A DNA stretch of 64,000 nucleotides from Cordia subcordata (Eukaryota; Streptophyta; Magnoliopsida; Boraginales; Cordiaceae). The stretch lies in NCBI GenBank assembly GCA_028554755.1, contig JAPTOF010000002.1:10093001-10157000 (forward strand), given 5' to 3'. Positions 21,414 to 31,578 of the stretch are shown here, piece by piece (position 1 is the stretch's first letter; every line of letters begins with the position of its first letter). A model generated the notes under the pieces. That model saw nothing but the letters and a program-made list of their open reading frames with translations. It made no database searches and was not told the origin of the DNA. A program made the translations under genes and the position numbers.

Positions 21414-22460
21414 AAACGAAAAGGAACATTCATATGAATAAGAAGGGTATGAGCAATCTCAGTTAGATGCCTATTCTTTTCTCTCAGCAACTCTATTTTG
21501 TTGAGGGGTGTAAGTGCAAGAAGATTGATGTACAATGCTGTTATTTTGAAGAAAAGAAGAAAAAATGTAGAAAAATATTCTTTGGCATTATCACTTCGCA
21601 AAATATGAATAGATGCATTAAATTGATTTTTCACTTCAGCACAAAAGAGGGAAAACATGGGAAATAACTCAGAACGGTCTTTCATTAAATATAACCAAGT
21701 AACACGAGAGAAGTCATAAATAAAGCTAACAAAATATCGATACCCAAATTTGGAGACATGACAACTAAGTCCCCAAATATCAGAATGAACTAATTCAAAA
21801 GAGGAATTGACCTGCTTATTAACACGATTAACAAAAGATGTACGACTATGTTTACCTAACTGACAAGACTCACAATTGATATCCCTCTAGGAACCATGTG
21901 CTTAAGATTTGAAAGATTGGGATGACCAAGACGGCTATGAATGACTTCAGGGGTGGAAACGGTTGTGAAAGTTGTAGAAGAATCATTATCAAGGTAGTGA
22001 AGGCCACTAGACTCATGCCCTGTGGCAATCTGCTCACGCGTTCTTTGATCCTAAATAATCACAGTATTTGATGTAAATGTGACAAAACAATTAAACGATT
22101 TAGTTAACTGACTAATGGACAACAAGTTTCAAGGGAAATCAGAAAGGTATAATACGGGAAAAAGGGAGATAGAGGATGTGGGAGACGAGGAACCAATACT
22201 AGACATTGTAATGGAAGAACCATTTGAAAGTTTGACAGGGGAAACTGACTTGGGGGGTTGAATATGAGAAAGAAGAGAACGATTACCGCTCATATGGTTT
22301 GACGCACTTGAGTCAAATTCACTTACCAGTACTGGATGAGGAATGGGAAAGATAAGCAGATGTAGAAGGGTTAATATGTGCAAAAGAAGGAATTCACTTA
22401 CCAGTACTGAACGAGGAATGGAAAAGATAGGTAGATGTAGAAGGGTCAATATGTGCAAAA
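21410..22460 (-). pseudogene. copia protease and integrase, broken
   Basis: Near 22260-22330 the minus strand reads FDSSASNHMSGNRSLLSH, the protease DSGA(S)xH region with Gly changed to Ser. Near 21800-21900 it reads CQLGKHSRTSFVN and FELVHSDIWG, the pre-integrase and first catalytic Asp, then FVSFIYDFSRVTWLYLM. At 21410-21685 come FNASIHILRSDNAKEYFS (second Asp kept) and REKNRHLTEIAHTLL, where the TPQQNGVAERKNRHL block has lost its middle. Repeated short segments at 22129-22458 (HILTLLHLPIFSIP twice) show a local duplication. Confidence 0.82.
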
Positions 22461-22602
22461 GAAGCAGTGGAAGGTTGGGTAGCTTGTCGCGATGCTTGAA
22501 GCTGAAGATAGTGCTTTTACTCTGCTTCGGACAAGGTAAAGGTAAGAGAATAGGAATTGGCCTTCTGAGGTGGCGGAGCAGTCGGAGAAGATTCTTCGTT
22601 GT

Positions 22603-23457
22603 CTATGTGGATGGTATTAGTATTGCTAGAGGGTCAATCATGCAGATCCTAACATTTGTCCCTAGTATGACCCAGCTTATTATAACAAGTACACTGTGGC
22701 CGAGAAACATTACCAGATCGCCTTCCTCCATGATTAACACCTCGACCTCGACCACCACAGGAAGCATTATCTTGTCGTCTCTCAGGCTGAGGCTGCACAA
22801 CCAAAGCAAATTGTTTTGACGGATTCTGGAAAGGGTTCCCAATAGAAGCACGATCAAGGCGCGAATAAACTTCAGACATTGATAGTAGTGCCAGTCTCGA
22901 AAGAATCGGAAATCGAACGGACTTATACTAAAAAGGAAGGCAACGAAGCATAAGCACAACAAAGTATTGTTCACGTTGTTTTCGTGCAACATCAGTATCA
23001 GTAGGGAAGATATCATTGAACTTAGACATGGCACGTCGAAATTGAACAAGATAAACTTGAAAACCATGATCATCCAACTGAATGCGGAGGAGATCATTGA
23101 CGACATCATAGATGCGACTAACATTATTGGTGTACATCTATTTCGCCAAAGCCCATATAGCCTTGCAAGAAAGACACTCATCAAAGATATCATGCAATTC
23201 GTGTTCAATGGATTGCAATAGTAAATTGGTAAGTTGGGCATTAACACGCCTCCAAATCTGTTTATTGGCAACGGCCAAAGTAGTTGGAACAACGTTAGTC
23301 GAAATCATAACGTAACGACAGATCACCAACGGGAGTAATTTCGACCAGTGAGTTTGGTCGTAGTAATATTGGGGGTGCTATTAAATGTGGACACGACAAC
23401 AGAGGTAACAAATTCAGTACCGGTAGTAGAAACACTAGTGTCTTTGGAGGGATCCAT
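22603..23457 (-). pseudogene. copia gag with CCHC knuckle, broken
   Basis: ATG at 23457 opens MDPSKDTSVSTTGTEFVTSV, then in a second frame IWRRVNAQLTNLLLQSIEHE, then FQVYLVQFRRAMSKFNDIFP. The end carries EVYSRLDRASIGNPF, a Gly/Arg-rich GGRGRGVNHGGRRSGN and the knuckle CTCYNKLGHTRDKC. The knuckle matches CX2CX4HX4C except that its second Cys is Tyr. Gag of the minus-strand copia; several frameshifts. Confidence 0.82.
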
Positions 23458-23825
23458 ACTAGTCGTCAACACTCAATCAATGAAAAGGGGCAAGACAAGA
23501 AGACCGATTAATAAAGCATAGAAAGAAGGGAACAATCACACCTAACAACTTGCCATGACAACTTCCCTGTTGGGTGTTACTCCTCTATCCCTCTCTCTCT
23601 TTTTTGTTTTTGTTTTTGGATAAGAGAGGCAGACAACAAAAACTATGGACAAATTAAACAAAAAATTCATCTACGTGAACAATAACCTCGCGCGAACAGT
23701 AGCCTAGCGTGAACAATAACCTCGCGTGAACAGCAACTTCTTTTTCTGGGTAGGGTGTTTGGGTGGATTTTGTGGGTGTTAGGGTGGGTGGGTGTTTTGG
23801 AAGAAACCTCAATGTCTTGACCTAG

Positions 23826-23837
23826 CTCTAAATACCA
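23826..23837 (-). other. Primer-binding site of the minus-strand copia
   Basis: The minus strand reads TGGTATTTAGAG directly after the LTR end TTCAACA, close to the Met-tRNA site TGGTATCAGAG. Confidence 0.75.
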
Positions 23838-24042
23838 TGTTGAAGGAAATAAGACATTAGAATTGAAGAGAATTGCTTTTATATATTGTGTACCTAGCCT
23901 TATTTATAACATTGGATAATAATACAAAGTTTCCTAATCCTCCGATGTGAGAGAATTACTATAACGGAGAATTACCATAACACTACTAGCATTACCATAG
24001 ACTTACCATAACACTACTAACAAATACTAATAACTACTAACA
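23838..24042 (-). repeat. copia 5' LTR (205 bp)
   Basis: On the minus strand it begins TGTTAGTAGTTATTAG and ends CCTTCAACA. The primer site at one end and the match to 19087-19245 fix both borders. Confidence 0.85.
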
Positions 24043-24048
24043 AATACT

Positions 24049-24169
24049 AAACTAGTCCATTGTCTATTAGGTATTTTACACACCAATCTATTTTGCGTTA
24101 CTGCAAGCCCTTCTTGAGGCCGCATTCTTGATAATGAGAGGGCAAGGCAGTTTGTGAGAACAGTTTGCA
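24049..24169 (+). repeat. Direct repeat flanking the second copia, copy B
   Basis: AAACTAGTCCATTGTCTATT to GAACAGTTTGCA, matching 18956-19081. Far too long for a copia target duplication (5 bp). Confidence 0.85.
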
Positions 24170-25112
24170 ACGTGGCTTGCCTGTGCAACTGCATCATTTG
24201 GTGGCTACATTGAAGCACTTCACTTGATGTAATTACAAAATGCTCTCAAGTACTTCATAAAATAGCTTGCTTAGCAATATCTTAGAAAAGCTAACCATTA
24301 TTAGCTTGTTTAGGGGACTACGCTCAATAAAATATCATCCAAAAGAAAATAGGCGCCTGTCACATGTTAGTCATTTGACTTGTGGATTAAATTTCAACCT
24401 CAAGACAGACTGTGTTTACACTACCTGCAAGTTTATGAACAACTAAATATATTTGACTGCCACAAACCATTTATTATTGCATCATTGCTATATATCTCTA
24501 CAGGTGGTAATGGTGTGCTTCTATGATGGCATTCGAATGAAAAGTGTGGCAGTTGCCATTTAGCGTATCCCTTGCAAGTGGAATTGGAGGATAGAGGCTA
24601 CTCAAAATCATGCATGTGAAAAGAGTTGGTATTTAAATTTCACACTTTAGCTCATTTGAATTTCTGATGTGAATTCCAGCAACAACTATGCCCCTGGAAT
24701 TCAGGGTTAGTGAAGTTCTCCAAAATGCAAAATGTTGGTTTTCATGACATATATGTTTTGTTTCTCCTCATCATGTGAAAATTGGCCAATTCTTTCTTGC
24801 CTCTCTCAGCCCCCCTCATACATACAGTCAAGCACATAGGGTTTGATCAGGTTGGCTTTTTTTCAAAATGCTTTTCTAATAGCTTTTGAATAAAGCGCTT
24901 TTTTGAAAAGTTAAAAATTCTGCCTTTTAAAAAAAAACTGTATTTGAACTCTTTGAAGAGTTTCAGCTTCTTTTTAAAACCAAATGAAATAGTTATTGCA
25001 AAAATAATGTACATCTTTTAGGGGAAAAAGCAATTTTTCCTTTACAAAGCCAATCGAAACAGGCCCATAATACATTATCCTTCATTGTTCAGCCCTGTGC
25101 CTTTTTGACAGG
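24170..25112. other. No clear gene; one exon-like stretch and a possible MITE
   Basis: At about 24503, CTCTACAG precedes VVMVCFYDGIRMKSVAVAI and a stop; it may be a decayed exon of the gene ending at 25318. Positions 24836-25070 have weakly inverted ends (GATCAGGTTGGCTTT against the complement of AAGCCAATCGAAACAGGCC) and could be an old MITE. Confidence 0.35.
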
Positions 25113-25318
25113 TGCTTGGGGACTGCATGGAGATAACAAAAGGTAGCTCAGAGGTGGAAATAAGGGTCATAGGGTACCCAATGCTTATATACGTTCAGAA
25201 ATCAAGGATGTTGACCAAGGAAAGGCAAAAGAAGGCAGATAGAATTTCTTACACGAAGAGCAAATCCAAGAAGGGAAAGAAATCTGGTAAAAATGGGAAG
25301 ACAGGGAAGGCAAAATGA
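25113..25318 (+). CDS. Possible terminal exon of an unidentified protein with a Lys-rich tail
   Basis: A polypyrimidine stretch and CTTTTTGACAG precede the open frame VLGDCMEITKGSSEVEIRVI, GYPMLIYVQKSRMLTKERQK. The frame ends in KSKSKKGKKSGKNGKTGKAK and a stop at 25316-25318. The first 40 residues have the even mix of hydrophobic and polar residues of a folded domain. The tail is almost pure Lys/Gly/Ser, as in nucleic-acid-binding or nucleolar proteins. I recognise no family. GC content is higher than in the surroundings, which supports coding. Upstream exons could be among the exon-like stretches at 10.6-12.2 kb or 24.5 kb, but I could not link them. It may be part of a live gene whose introns took up the transposons, or a remnant. 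Confidence 0.35.
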
Positions 25319-27074
25319 GCAGGAAGTCGAGTATGTATTGGCATGGCTTTCGTCCCAAACATGGAGGCATTCTTGCCAGTCTAGATTATTTATCTCGAGT
25401 TATACTTCTGACGCCAGGCAATAGAATATAGTATATGACATTGAAATTTGCAATTAGCTATCTCTAAATTGTGTTTATGCAGGTGCAAATGATTATGCAA
25501 AGATGAAATAAGAACAGCACTGGATTAAGATAGTAATAGCAATTTCAGTGAATGGTTTATTGAAACTAATAGTGTGTTTGGAATTATTTTATTTTAAGAT
25601 GTTTATCCAATTAAAATTTGAAAATATCTTATAAGATTTGAGATATTTTATTACATGCACCATGTATTCTATAGTTGTAAAAAATAAGATAAAATGAATT
25701 GTTTATTTCTTGTAAGATTAAAAGTATAATTTTATTTTAAATTTTTATAAGATGCATGATAAAATTTTTTAAATTTTATAAAATATACTTTTATTTTAAT
25801 AAGATAAGTATATTTAAAATAAGATTATAATAAACAGAGTATAAACTTTTTGCCTTTCACATCAAATTGTCCAATGAATTTCAGCAAATATCACATTCCT
25901 AGGTCTGTATGCATAGCTTTCAGTGATCTGCTCTGTTCCTTTCATCATTAAGCATATCAGAAAAGAGCCAACTAACACTAACCGCGATTCTGTATCGTAT
26001 TTGCAAAAGGTTTAAGCTCGCTTTATATCATCAAGGTGCTCAGAAGGAAAGATGGAAAAAATTTCATTTGCTTATAACAAAGTACCGGAAGTTTGATCAA
26101 AGTGCAAACTTGAAACAGAAAACAATGGTAACATGCCAATTCAGCGATGTAACTGGTGAAAATGTGCAACAATTAGAGCATTGCTCTTGTAAATCTTAAA
26201 CATATGGTTGCAGCAGAAACTTAGTTTGGCTTCCTAACAGGCTAAACTTATATACAAAGCCAACAAAGGTCTTGGATACAAAATGACGATTATAACAGCG
26301 ATGAAAGCTTTGAAAAGTCTGAAATATATGTACATCTGATCATTATAGCTGCGGCAAAAGCTTAACAAACAATCTAGCCTTCTTCTCTCCACCTTCAGCT
26401 ATGAATTCCTACTAGCCGTAATCGAAAAGACATCCAGGCACAGAAGTTCCCTGAAATCAGAATTGCCGATAAAGTTGCAAAATAAATTTATTTAAAGCTA
26501 GAGCACAAGTTCTGCATATAAAGACCAGAAGGAAGTTTACAATGTTTTTCTCCAAGTTGCAAAATTGTAAATCGAGAAGGAGAAAGGGGAGAAAAAAGCA
26601 ATAGCGGAAGATGGAAAAGGGTAAAGGAAAAAATGAAATTTATGGAAGAAGGGTAATAAGTGTTCCAAAAAGTTATAAATTAAACTTCCACAATCTGATT
26701 AGGTGAAAGAAAAGATGGGCACATGAGCGTTTTTGTCCAGTTTTGACAAATACTTGATAGAAATGACCAAAATAAAAACAAAGTTGGAGCTTGAGTTATT
26801 AGGCAAATACAAATTTGTGGATAGTTAACTATGTTTCTTATTTAACATTGCAAAACACCAAAGGAAAAATAAAGAGAAGGATAGTAGATTTCTCATGGAA
26901 TATGCAGTACTCAATCATTAAACAGTTACACGACACAACAAGCATGACAGCGAGCTCAGATAATTGAAAACTGCATGATATATTGAAAGTCACATCTTTA
27001 TTTGAGATGAGTTGGAATTTACTTACAGGGGAGCACAAGCACACACAAATCGTCTATTCCCTTCCTGATGATGA
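25319..27074. other. No gene; possible MITE at 25569-25847; likely 3' flank of the NLR locus
   Basis: AT-rich sequence. Positions 25569-25847 start GTGTGTTTGGAATTATTTTA and end with a roughly complementary AAGATTATAATAAACAGAG, flanked by TA, as in a decayed Stowaway-like MITE. No domain seen from 25850 to 27074. Confidence 0.4.
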
Positions 27075-28291
27075 TTACAATTCCCATACTTGAGGATGGA
27101 CATGAATCTTCAATCCCTTGTTACCAAATTCTAGCTGTTCTTCTTGAATGTTCTTGGCTGAAGTGGTGACAGAAGGATTGCACCACATCACCTCATTTGC
27201 AGAGTAGGTATGTCTCCCATGCCTGGTGGAATCTCCTCAAGTTGTTTGCATTTGTGTAAGATTAGACGTTCAAGACGAGGAAAGTGATCATTGATGGTAG
27301 TCCATTTCACAATATTCAGAGTTTTTAACTTCAAGAACTTGAGTTTTGGAAACACCTGATAATCTGCCATCTCCCATGTTTTGCCCTCAAATGCATTATC
27401 TAGCAGTTCGAGAACCTCCAGATTGCCTAGAGCTACAAGTTGTGAAATTTCACTCCACGGCATGTGAAAGTTCGAAAGAGTCAGCTTCTTTAGATTTGAG
27501 GGTAAATTCAATTTACATGGATATAAACCCACACCATCGTAAAACACCTTTAGTGATACAAGTTGATTAAGAAATTCCAATTCTGGAAATCGGTTGCAAT
27601 ATCTGACATCATCCCATGAGTCCAAAAATATGCATTTTAGTTCTCGAATGCCTGGCAACCTCTTCAATATCTTCTTTGTATTATCACCATAAACAAGAGA
27701 GGGTGTGGACAAGCTTTGCAGATTTTCTAGTATAGAGGATTTCTCAAGATTGTGCGGATCTAAATCAAAATCAGCAATATCTTTTATATGCAAGTGCCTC
27801 AACTTTTCCATATCCCATACGGAATTTGGTACCTTTATGACTTTAGAGCTCAATCCTTTGACAAGAAAAAATTCTAGGTTCCGGAGATTGGCTATGGATG
27901 ATGGAATAGAATATATGGAGACTTGAACTGCCAAGTATCTCAATAAAACAAGAACATCAATCACTTTGAAGGAGTCATCTATGTTGACGTGTTCCAAATC
28001 CAATACTATAAGCAACTTAAAGTTGTGAGATTTGAATTGATTCCTTTTGGAATGAATGCAGAGAGGAGGAAATCTTATGCGTGTTGATAAACAAGAGTCA
28101 CGAGGATCTATACCATAATCTTGAATATCATCAGATAAAGGAAAGTGTTCATTGTACACACTTACCTGCTGCAAAAACTTCTCTTCTTTAGCTTTGGTCA
28201 AGCAAAACTTAAGTAAGAGGCCATGAACATGACATGATTTAACCCCACCATCAGATTTTTCTTGAGTATGCGTTACTAGGTTTCTTTCCAA
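27075..28291 (-). pseudogene. NLR segment 4: winged-helix end, MHD site and leucine-rich repeats
   Basis: Starts RNLVTHTQEKSDGGVKSCHV and HGLLLKFCLTKA: the MHD motif reads VHG, the Asp being Gly. The LRRs follow with ILENLQS, LKCIFLDSWDDV, FLNQLVSLKVFYDG, LPSNLKKLTLSNFHMPWSEI, LGNLEVLELLDNAFEG, LKFLKLKTLNIVKW and LERLILHKCKQLEEIPPGMG, the xLxxLxxLxL pattern of R1-type proteins. A stop at 27188-27190 (TLQMR) comes from a one-base loss. The next frame gives the expected tail VMWCNPSVTTSAKNIQEEQL and GLKIHVHPQVWEL with a stop at 27075-27077. Confidence 0.88.
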
Positions 28292-29303
28292 TTAGATCCA
28301 TCAAGTAATTCTTTGCCACATCCTTTGAGGTCTTTGAGTCAGTATATTCTATAAACCCTTCAGCGATCCACAATTGAATTAACTTTGAGACCGGAATTTT
28401 TCTGCCCTTCAAAAATTTTCCAAAATACAGAAAGCATGGCTTTAAAGGATTTGGTAGGTGCTTGTAACTTAACTCTATTATGGCTTTGCCTTGCACTCCT
28501 GCGTCACTAAGCAAGTGTCGGCTTAAAGTTTTCGCAATATGTTCCCACTGATCCAACTTTTTTTCCATCTTTGCAAGAAGCCCAGTGGTCAAAACAATTG
28601 AAAGTGGTAGACCTTTACAATTATCTGCAATTTCTTTTCCGACTGCCAATAGCTCAACAGGGCAGCTTTCTTTCCCAAATACCTTTTTCCTTAATAACTC
28701 CCAACTTTCATCATTGGAGAGCGGAGAAAGGGGTAGCAAGATGCTGTTAGAGTCTCTCAGAGCCAAGTCTCGCATTGTAGTAGTGAACATAATTCTGCTT
28801 CCATTATTGTCGTTTGGGAAACATCTTCTTAAATAATTCCAGGCATCAATGTTCTGAATATCATCTAAGAAAATCAGGAACCTCCGTCCCTTGAGCTGTT
28901 TGTATAGCATTTCACCTAGATCTTGATCACTTTGATTACGAATCGTGTCAAACTGCTGATCAAGTTGACTTAGAAGCTCCAACAATAATTCCTTTTTCTT
29001 ACACACTTGAGAAACACAACACCATGCACGAACGTCAAAGTATTCAACAATTGAATGATCATCATACAATTTCTTTGCCAAAGTCATCTTACCTAGTCCA
29101 GACAAGCCGAAAATTGAAATGATCTGTAGTGTTTTTGGCCCCCTAGTATGCAACTCCAGCAACCGCTCTGTCTCATTATGGAAACCCACCACAAAATTAT
29201 TAGTTGATGACTTTTTAATTTGTGGTGTTGAAGTATGATCTCCAGACTCAATACTGGAAACAACTTCTAGAGAACCATGGTAACACTGGGTAGCCAACCA
29301 TTA
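28251..29303 (-). pseudogene. NLR segment 3: second NB-ARC domain
   Basis: The frame opens after a TAA at 29301-29303 without an ATG. It starts in the linker before NB-ARC (FVVGFHNETERLLELHTRG). Motifs in order: P-loop IFGLSGLGKMTLAKKLY with the Lys kept but the next Thr changed to Met; RNBS-A FDVRAWCCVSQV; kinase-2 RRFLIFLDDIQNIDAW; RNBS-B SRIMFTT; GLPL as CKGLPLSIVLTTG; RNBS-D as PCFLYFGKFLKGRKIPVSKL and LIQLWIAEGFI. After KNYLMDLIGK an extra A in a run shifts the frame; the reading continues in segment 4. Thr after the P-loop Lys normally ligates magnesium, so nucleotide binding is doubtful. Confidence 0.85.
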
Positions 29304-29314
29304 GGGATGAGTGA

Positions 29315-30268
29315 TCAACAAAGTATGCTTCCATTTCGATCATCTGGCATAACTCTTCTTATGTCATTGAATGCGTCAATGTCTTGCACATCTTCCAAGA
29401 TGATAAAATACTTCTTATTTTTGAGAAGTTCTTGTACCAATTTTTCCAACTCAGCTTCACTGGTGTCGATTGCATGCACCTTGTCAACAAGTCCATTATT
29501 ATCATCTAGATATGAGACATTGTCCAAAAGCTCATGAAGTACCTCCTTCTTTCTTTCTTTATAGGATAAGACCGAGCTCCAAGTACGAACATGGAACGCC
29601 TGAACTATTGGATAGCTATCAAAGACTTCCATGATCTGGTCACTGATGTCGGTGGTAGTGAAAACAGGAATGATACTAAGCTCCTTTTGGTCTTTGCTTA
29701 AAATTGTGGTTATCATTGATTGTGTGTCAACAGTGTCCATACCCTCTTGTGTCTCATTTAATAATTCTAGAATATCACGAAGCGAGAACATACAGTCCCA
29801 GATAGGAATATCTCCAGCTAAAAATAAACCAATGACATACTCTACCTCATTTGCCAAATGGGTAATGATTTACTTTTCATCGGCTATCTCCTTGCTTGGC
29901 CCTGAGATTCGCGTCAGGGGGATATCATGCGTCAGAGAGGCTTCATGGGCTATCTTCCCTGGCAAGCGACAAATCAGGGATCGTTGTAAGGCAGCATCGG
30001 CTTTATCTTCATAGGCTATCTCCTTTGGCGGATTCGGGGTCTGGGTGAGGCGAGAACTCAGGAAGCGTAGCTTCTGCTGGACTTGTAAGATAACATGCTT
30101 CAAAGGGCCAATTAGATCAGCCTTGGCTTTCACCAGATGTTCGAGATTCTCCACCAGACGGTCAACAAAGTAGACTTGACCAATCCTCGGGTAGTCAATT
30201 AGCGATGCCTTCTGCTTTCGACTGCATATACCCAAAACCCCAGGGGATAATGGCTGAGTTTGGCACAC
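29315..30268 (-). pseudogene. NLR segment 2: coiled-coil region and partial NB-ARC without a P-loop
   Basis: Reads VYFVDRLVENLEHLVKAKAD, LIGPLKHVILQVQQKLRFLS, a helical Rx/R1-like coiled coil. The region KEIAYEDKA, GKIAHEASL, SKEIADEK contains three loosely repeated (K)EIAxE phrases and then a TAA at 29870-29872. The frame goes on: HLANEVEYVIGLFLAGDIPI, then LSIIPVF, which should be followed by the P-loop GMGGLGKTT. Here TTTDISDQIMEVFDSYPIVQ takes its place. RNBS-A (AFHVRTWSSVLS) and kinase-2 (KKYFIILEDVQDIDAFNDI) follow, with kinase-2 reading LED instead of LDD, then RRVMPDDRNGSILC and a stop just where RNBS-B should start. No nucleotide-binding lysine remains. Confidence 0.8.
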
Positions 30269-30558
30269 AGCTTTCGAGCCATGTCTTTGTCCATATTCTT
30301 CAGATCAAAGGAAGAGATGATGGTTCCTACCTCCTTAGCCAAATATTCAAGTTTTCCCAGTCTGCCATCTTCAACAAATTGTTCGGGAGGATCCATGAGA
30401 AATGCTTTGATAAAGGCAAGATTATCGATAACTTCTTTCATCCATGAAGGTATAACAGTGTAATCATCTTCATAAAGAGCAGCGAGACCCACGTCAAGAA
30501 CTTCTGACAGACCATCACAAGGAGCAAGATCTATCATCCTCTCCGTCTCTTTCTCCAT
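30199..30558 (-). pseudogene. NLR segment 1: N-terminal R1-like domain
   Basis: ATG at 30558 opens MEKETERMIDLAPCDGLSEV, then SWMKEVIDNLAFIKAFLMDP, PEQFVEDGRLGKLEYLAKEV and ARKLCAKLSHYPLGFW. The phrase on the number of residues predicted, WLK-VIDxLAFIKAFLM, is typical of the solanaceous Late-blight-R1 N-terminal region as I remember it. The frame ends 13 residues after LGFW at SRRHR. A second frame entered about 20 bases earlier continues the protein as SRKQKASLIDYPRIG, so one small indel separates segments 1 and 2. Confidence 0.75.
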
Positions 30559-31007
30559 ATTTTCTTTCAGTTATCTGGTTTTTCTCGCCAACTAACAAAA
30601 GTGAACAGTGTAATGATCCTTTTTTAGGGTCAAAAAAGAAATTATGGTTATTTGTATTTCAGCTCGGTACAGAAAGGTTAATTATGTGCTTGTTCAAGTG
30701 TTTATGGGGGGGAGAAAGAAATCAGAAAACTTATTAATCCAAAGTCTGTGATTTCATATTTACTAACAATAAACAAGAAAAAATGAATAGAGAATAGAGA
30801 TAATAGAAGAAACAAAGGTAGACAGAGGACGTTAGTGTTAAGGAGTTGGATCTCTACGCTGAATGGCTTTAGTTGTTTAGTTGAAGTCTAAACCTGCATT
30901 TAAAAACTCTATTAATTGCCACTTGACGCTAATACGGAGTAAAAAATTGTATAGTTGGCAGGTTTGTTGGCGGAGTTGGTGGAGCGTGGCCTTGAGAAAA
31001 TTTTTTA
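30559..31007. other. 5' flank of the NLR relic
   Basis: AT-rich sequence directly upstream of the ATG at 30558. I see no convincing TATA box in a set place. It is followed by a block of three MITEs. Confidence 0.4.
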
Positions 31008-31403
31008 GAGGTTGTTTGGCTTTGTAATAAAAAGTTTAATGTTTGGTAAACTTGCTTATAAGCCATTTAAGATTACTTATAAGTAAGAAAAAAAAAAGCA
31101 ACTTGCAGCTACTTACTTTTTTTGTACCTATAAGCCAAGGGGTCAACTTTATTAAAAGTGATATATTTGTCCTTACACACGAGAATTACTTATTTACCAA
31201 ATTAATTAGTTACATATCGTTTTTAGTCATTTTAATTATTATTACTACTTATAAGCAGTTATTTACCAAACGTGTCAACAGTTTATAAGCACATATTATC
31301 CAAACATATCTCTCTTTATTTATCTCTAGCTTAAAAGTAACTTTTTGCTTATAAACAGTACATTTTTATAAGCACTTAAAAATAAGCAAAGCCAAACGGG
31401 CTC
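31008..31403. mobile_element. Tourist-like MITE A (396 bp), TSD TTA
   Basis: Ends GAGGTTGTTTGGCTTTG and, at the right, CAAAGCCAAACGGGCTC. TTA on both sides (31005-31007 and 31404-31406). The inside is rich in CTTATAAGC palindromes. Confidence 0.78.
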
Positions 31404-31406
31404 TTA

Positions 31407-31526
31407 GAGGGTGTTTGACTTTGCTTATTTGGTGCTTATAAGCACCTAAATAGTAAAAAAAATATGAGTGGGTATTTTTTTCTAAGTGCTTATAAGCACC
31501 CAAAATAAACAAAGCCAAACACCCTC
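31407..31526. mobile_element. Tourist-like MITE B (120 bp), TSD TTA
   Basis: GAGGGTGTTTGACTTTG at the left and CAAAGCCAAACACCCTC at the right, with TTA at 31404-31406 (shared with MITE A) and 31527-31529. The inside has GTGCTTATAAGCACC twice. Confidence 0.82.
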
Positions 31527-31578
31527 TTATTCATGTTCTTTTTTCAAGTCTCTTTGGATTTGTCACATTCTCAACCTA

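Larger units (their letters stand above)
19087..24042 (-). mobile_element. Ty1/copia element, degraded, both LTRs present (3' LTR truncated)
   Basis: Minus-strand element with a 205-bp 5' LTR (23838-24042), a primer site, gag, zinc knuckle, protease, integrase, RT and RNase H, a purine tract, and a partial 3' LTR (19087-19245). Domain order is that of copia. Many stops, frameshifts and an internal rearrangement at 19889-20247 make it inactive. It differs in LTR and protein sequence from the copia at 14685. Confidence 0.88.
27075..30558 (-). pseudogene. R1-type coiled-coil NLR disease-resistance gene, broken; carries two NB-ARC regions
   Basis: On the minus strand, in order: an R1-like N-terminal domain (30558-30199), a coiled-coil-like part with a P-loop-less partial NB-ARC (30268-29315), a second NB-ARC with most motifs (29303-28251), the winged-helix end and LRRs (28291-27188), and the C-terminal tail (to 27075). 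NLRs are cytosolic immune receptors that switch by ADP/ATP exchange in NB-ARC. Breaks: a frame change near 30200-30270; a TAA at 29870-29872; a TGA at 29315-29317 with a truncated first NB-ARC; an extra A in an AAA run near 28270; and a one-base loss near 27187. The later two breaks are single bases and could be assembly errors. The loss of half an NB-ARC cannot be. I call it a pseudogene, possibly made by fusion of two neighbouring family members. No canonical start opens the second half. Confidence 0.85.

Noticed and set aside
20787..23315. Plus-strand open frames across the second copia
   Set aside because: They are antisense to gag and pol of the minus-strand element.
24836..25070. MITE with GGCCTGTTTCGATTGGC-like ends
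   Set aside because: The ends match only loosely and I could not find a target duplication, so it is mentioned only within the gap entry.
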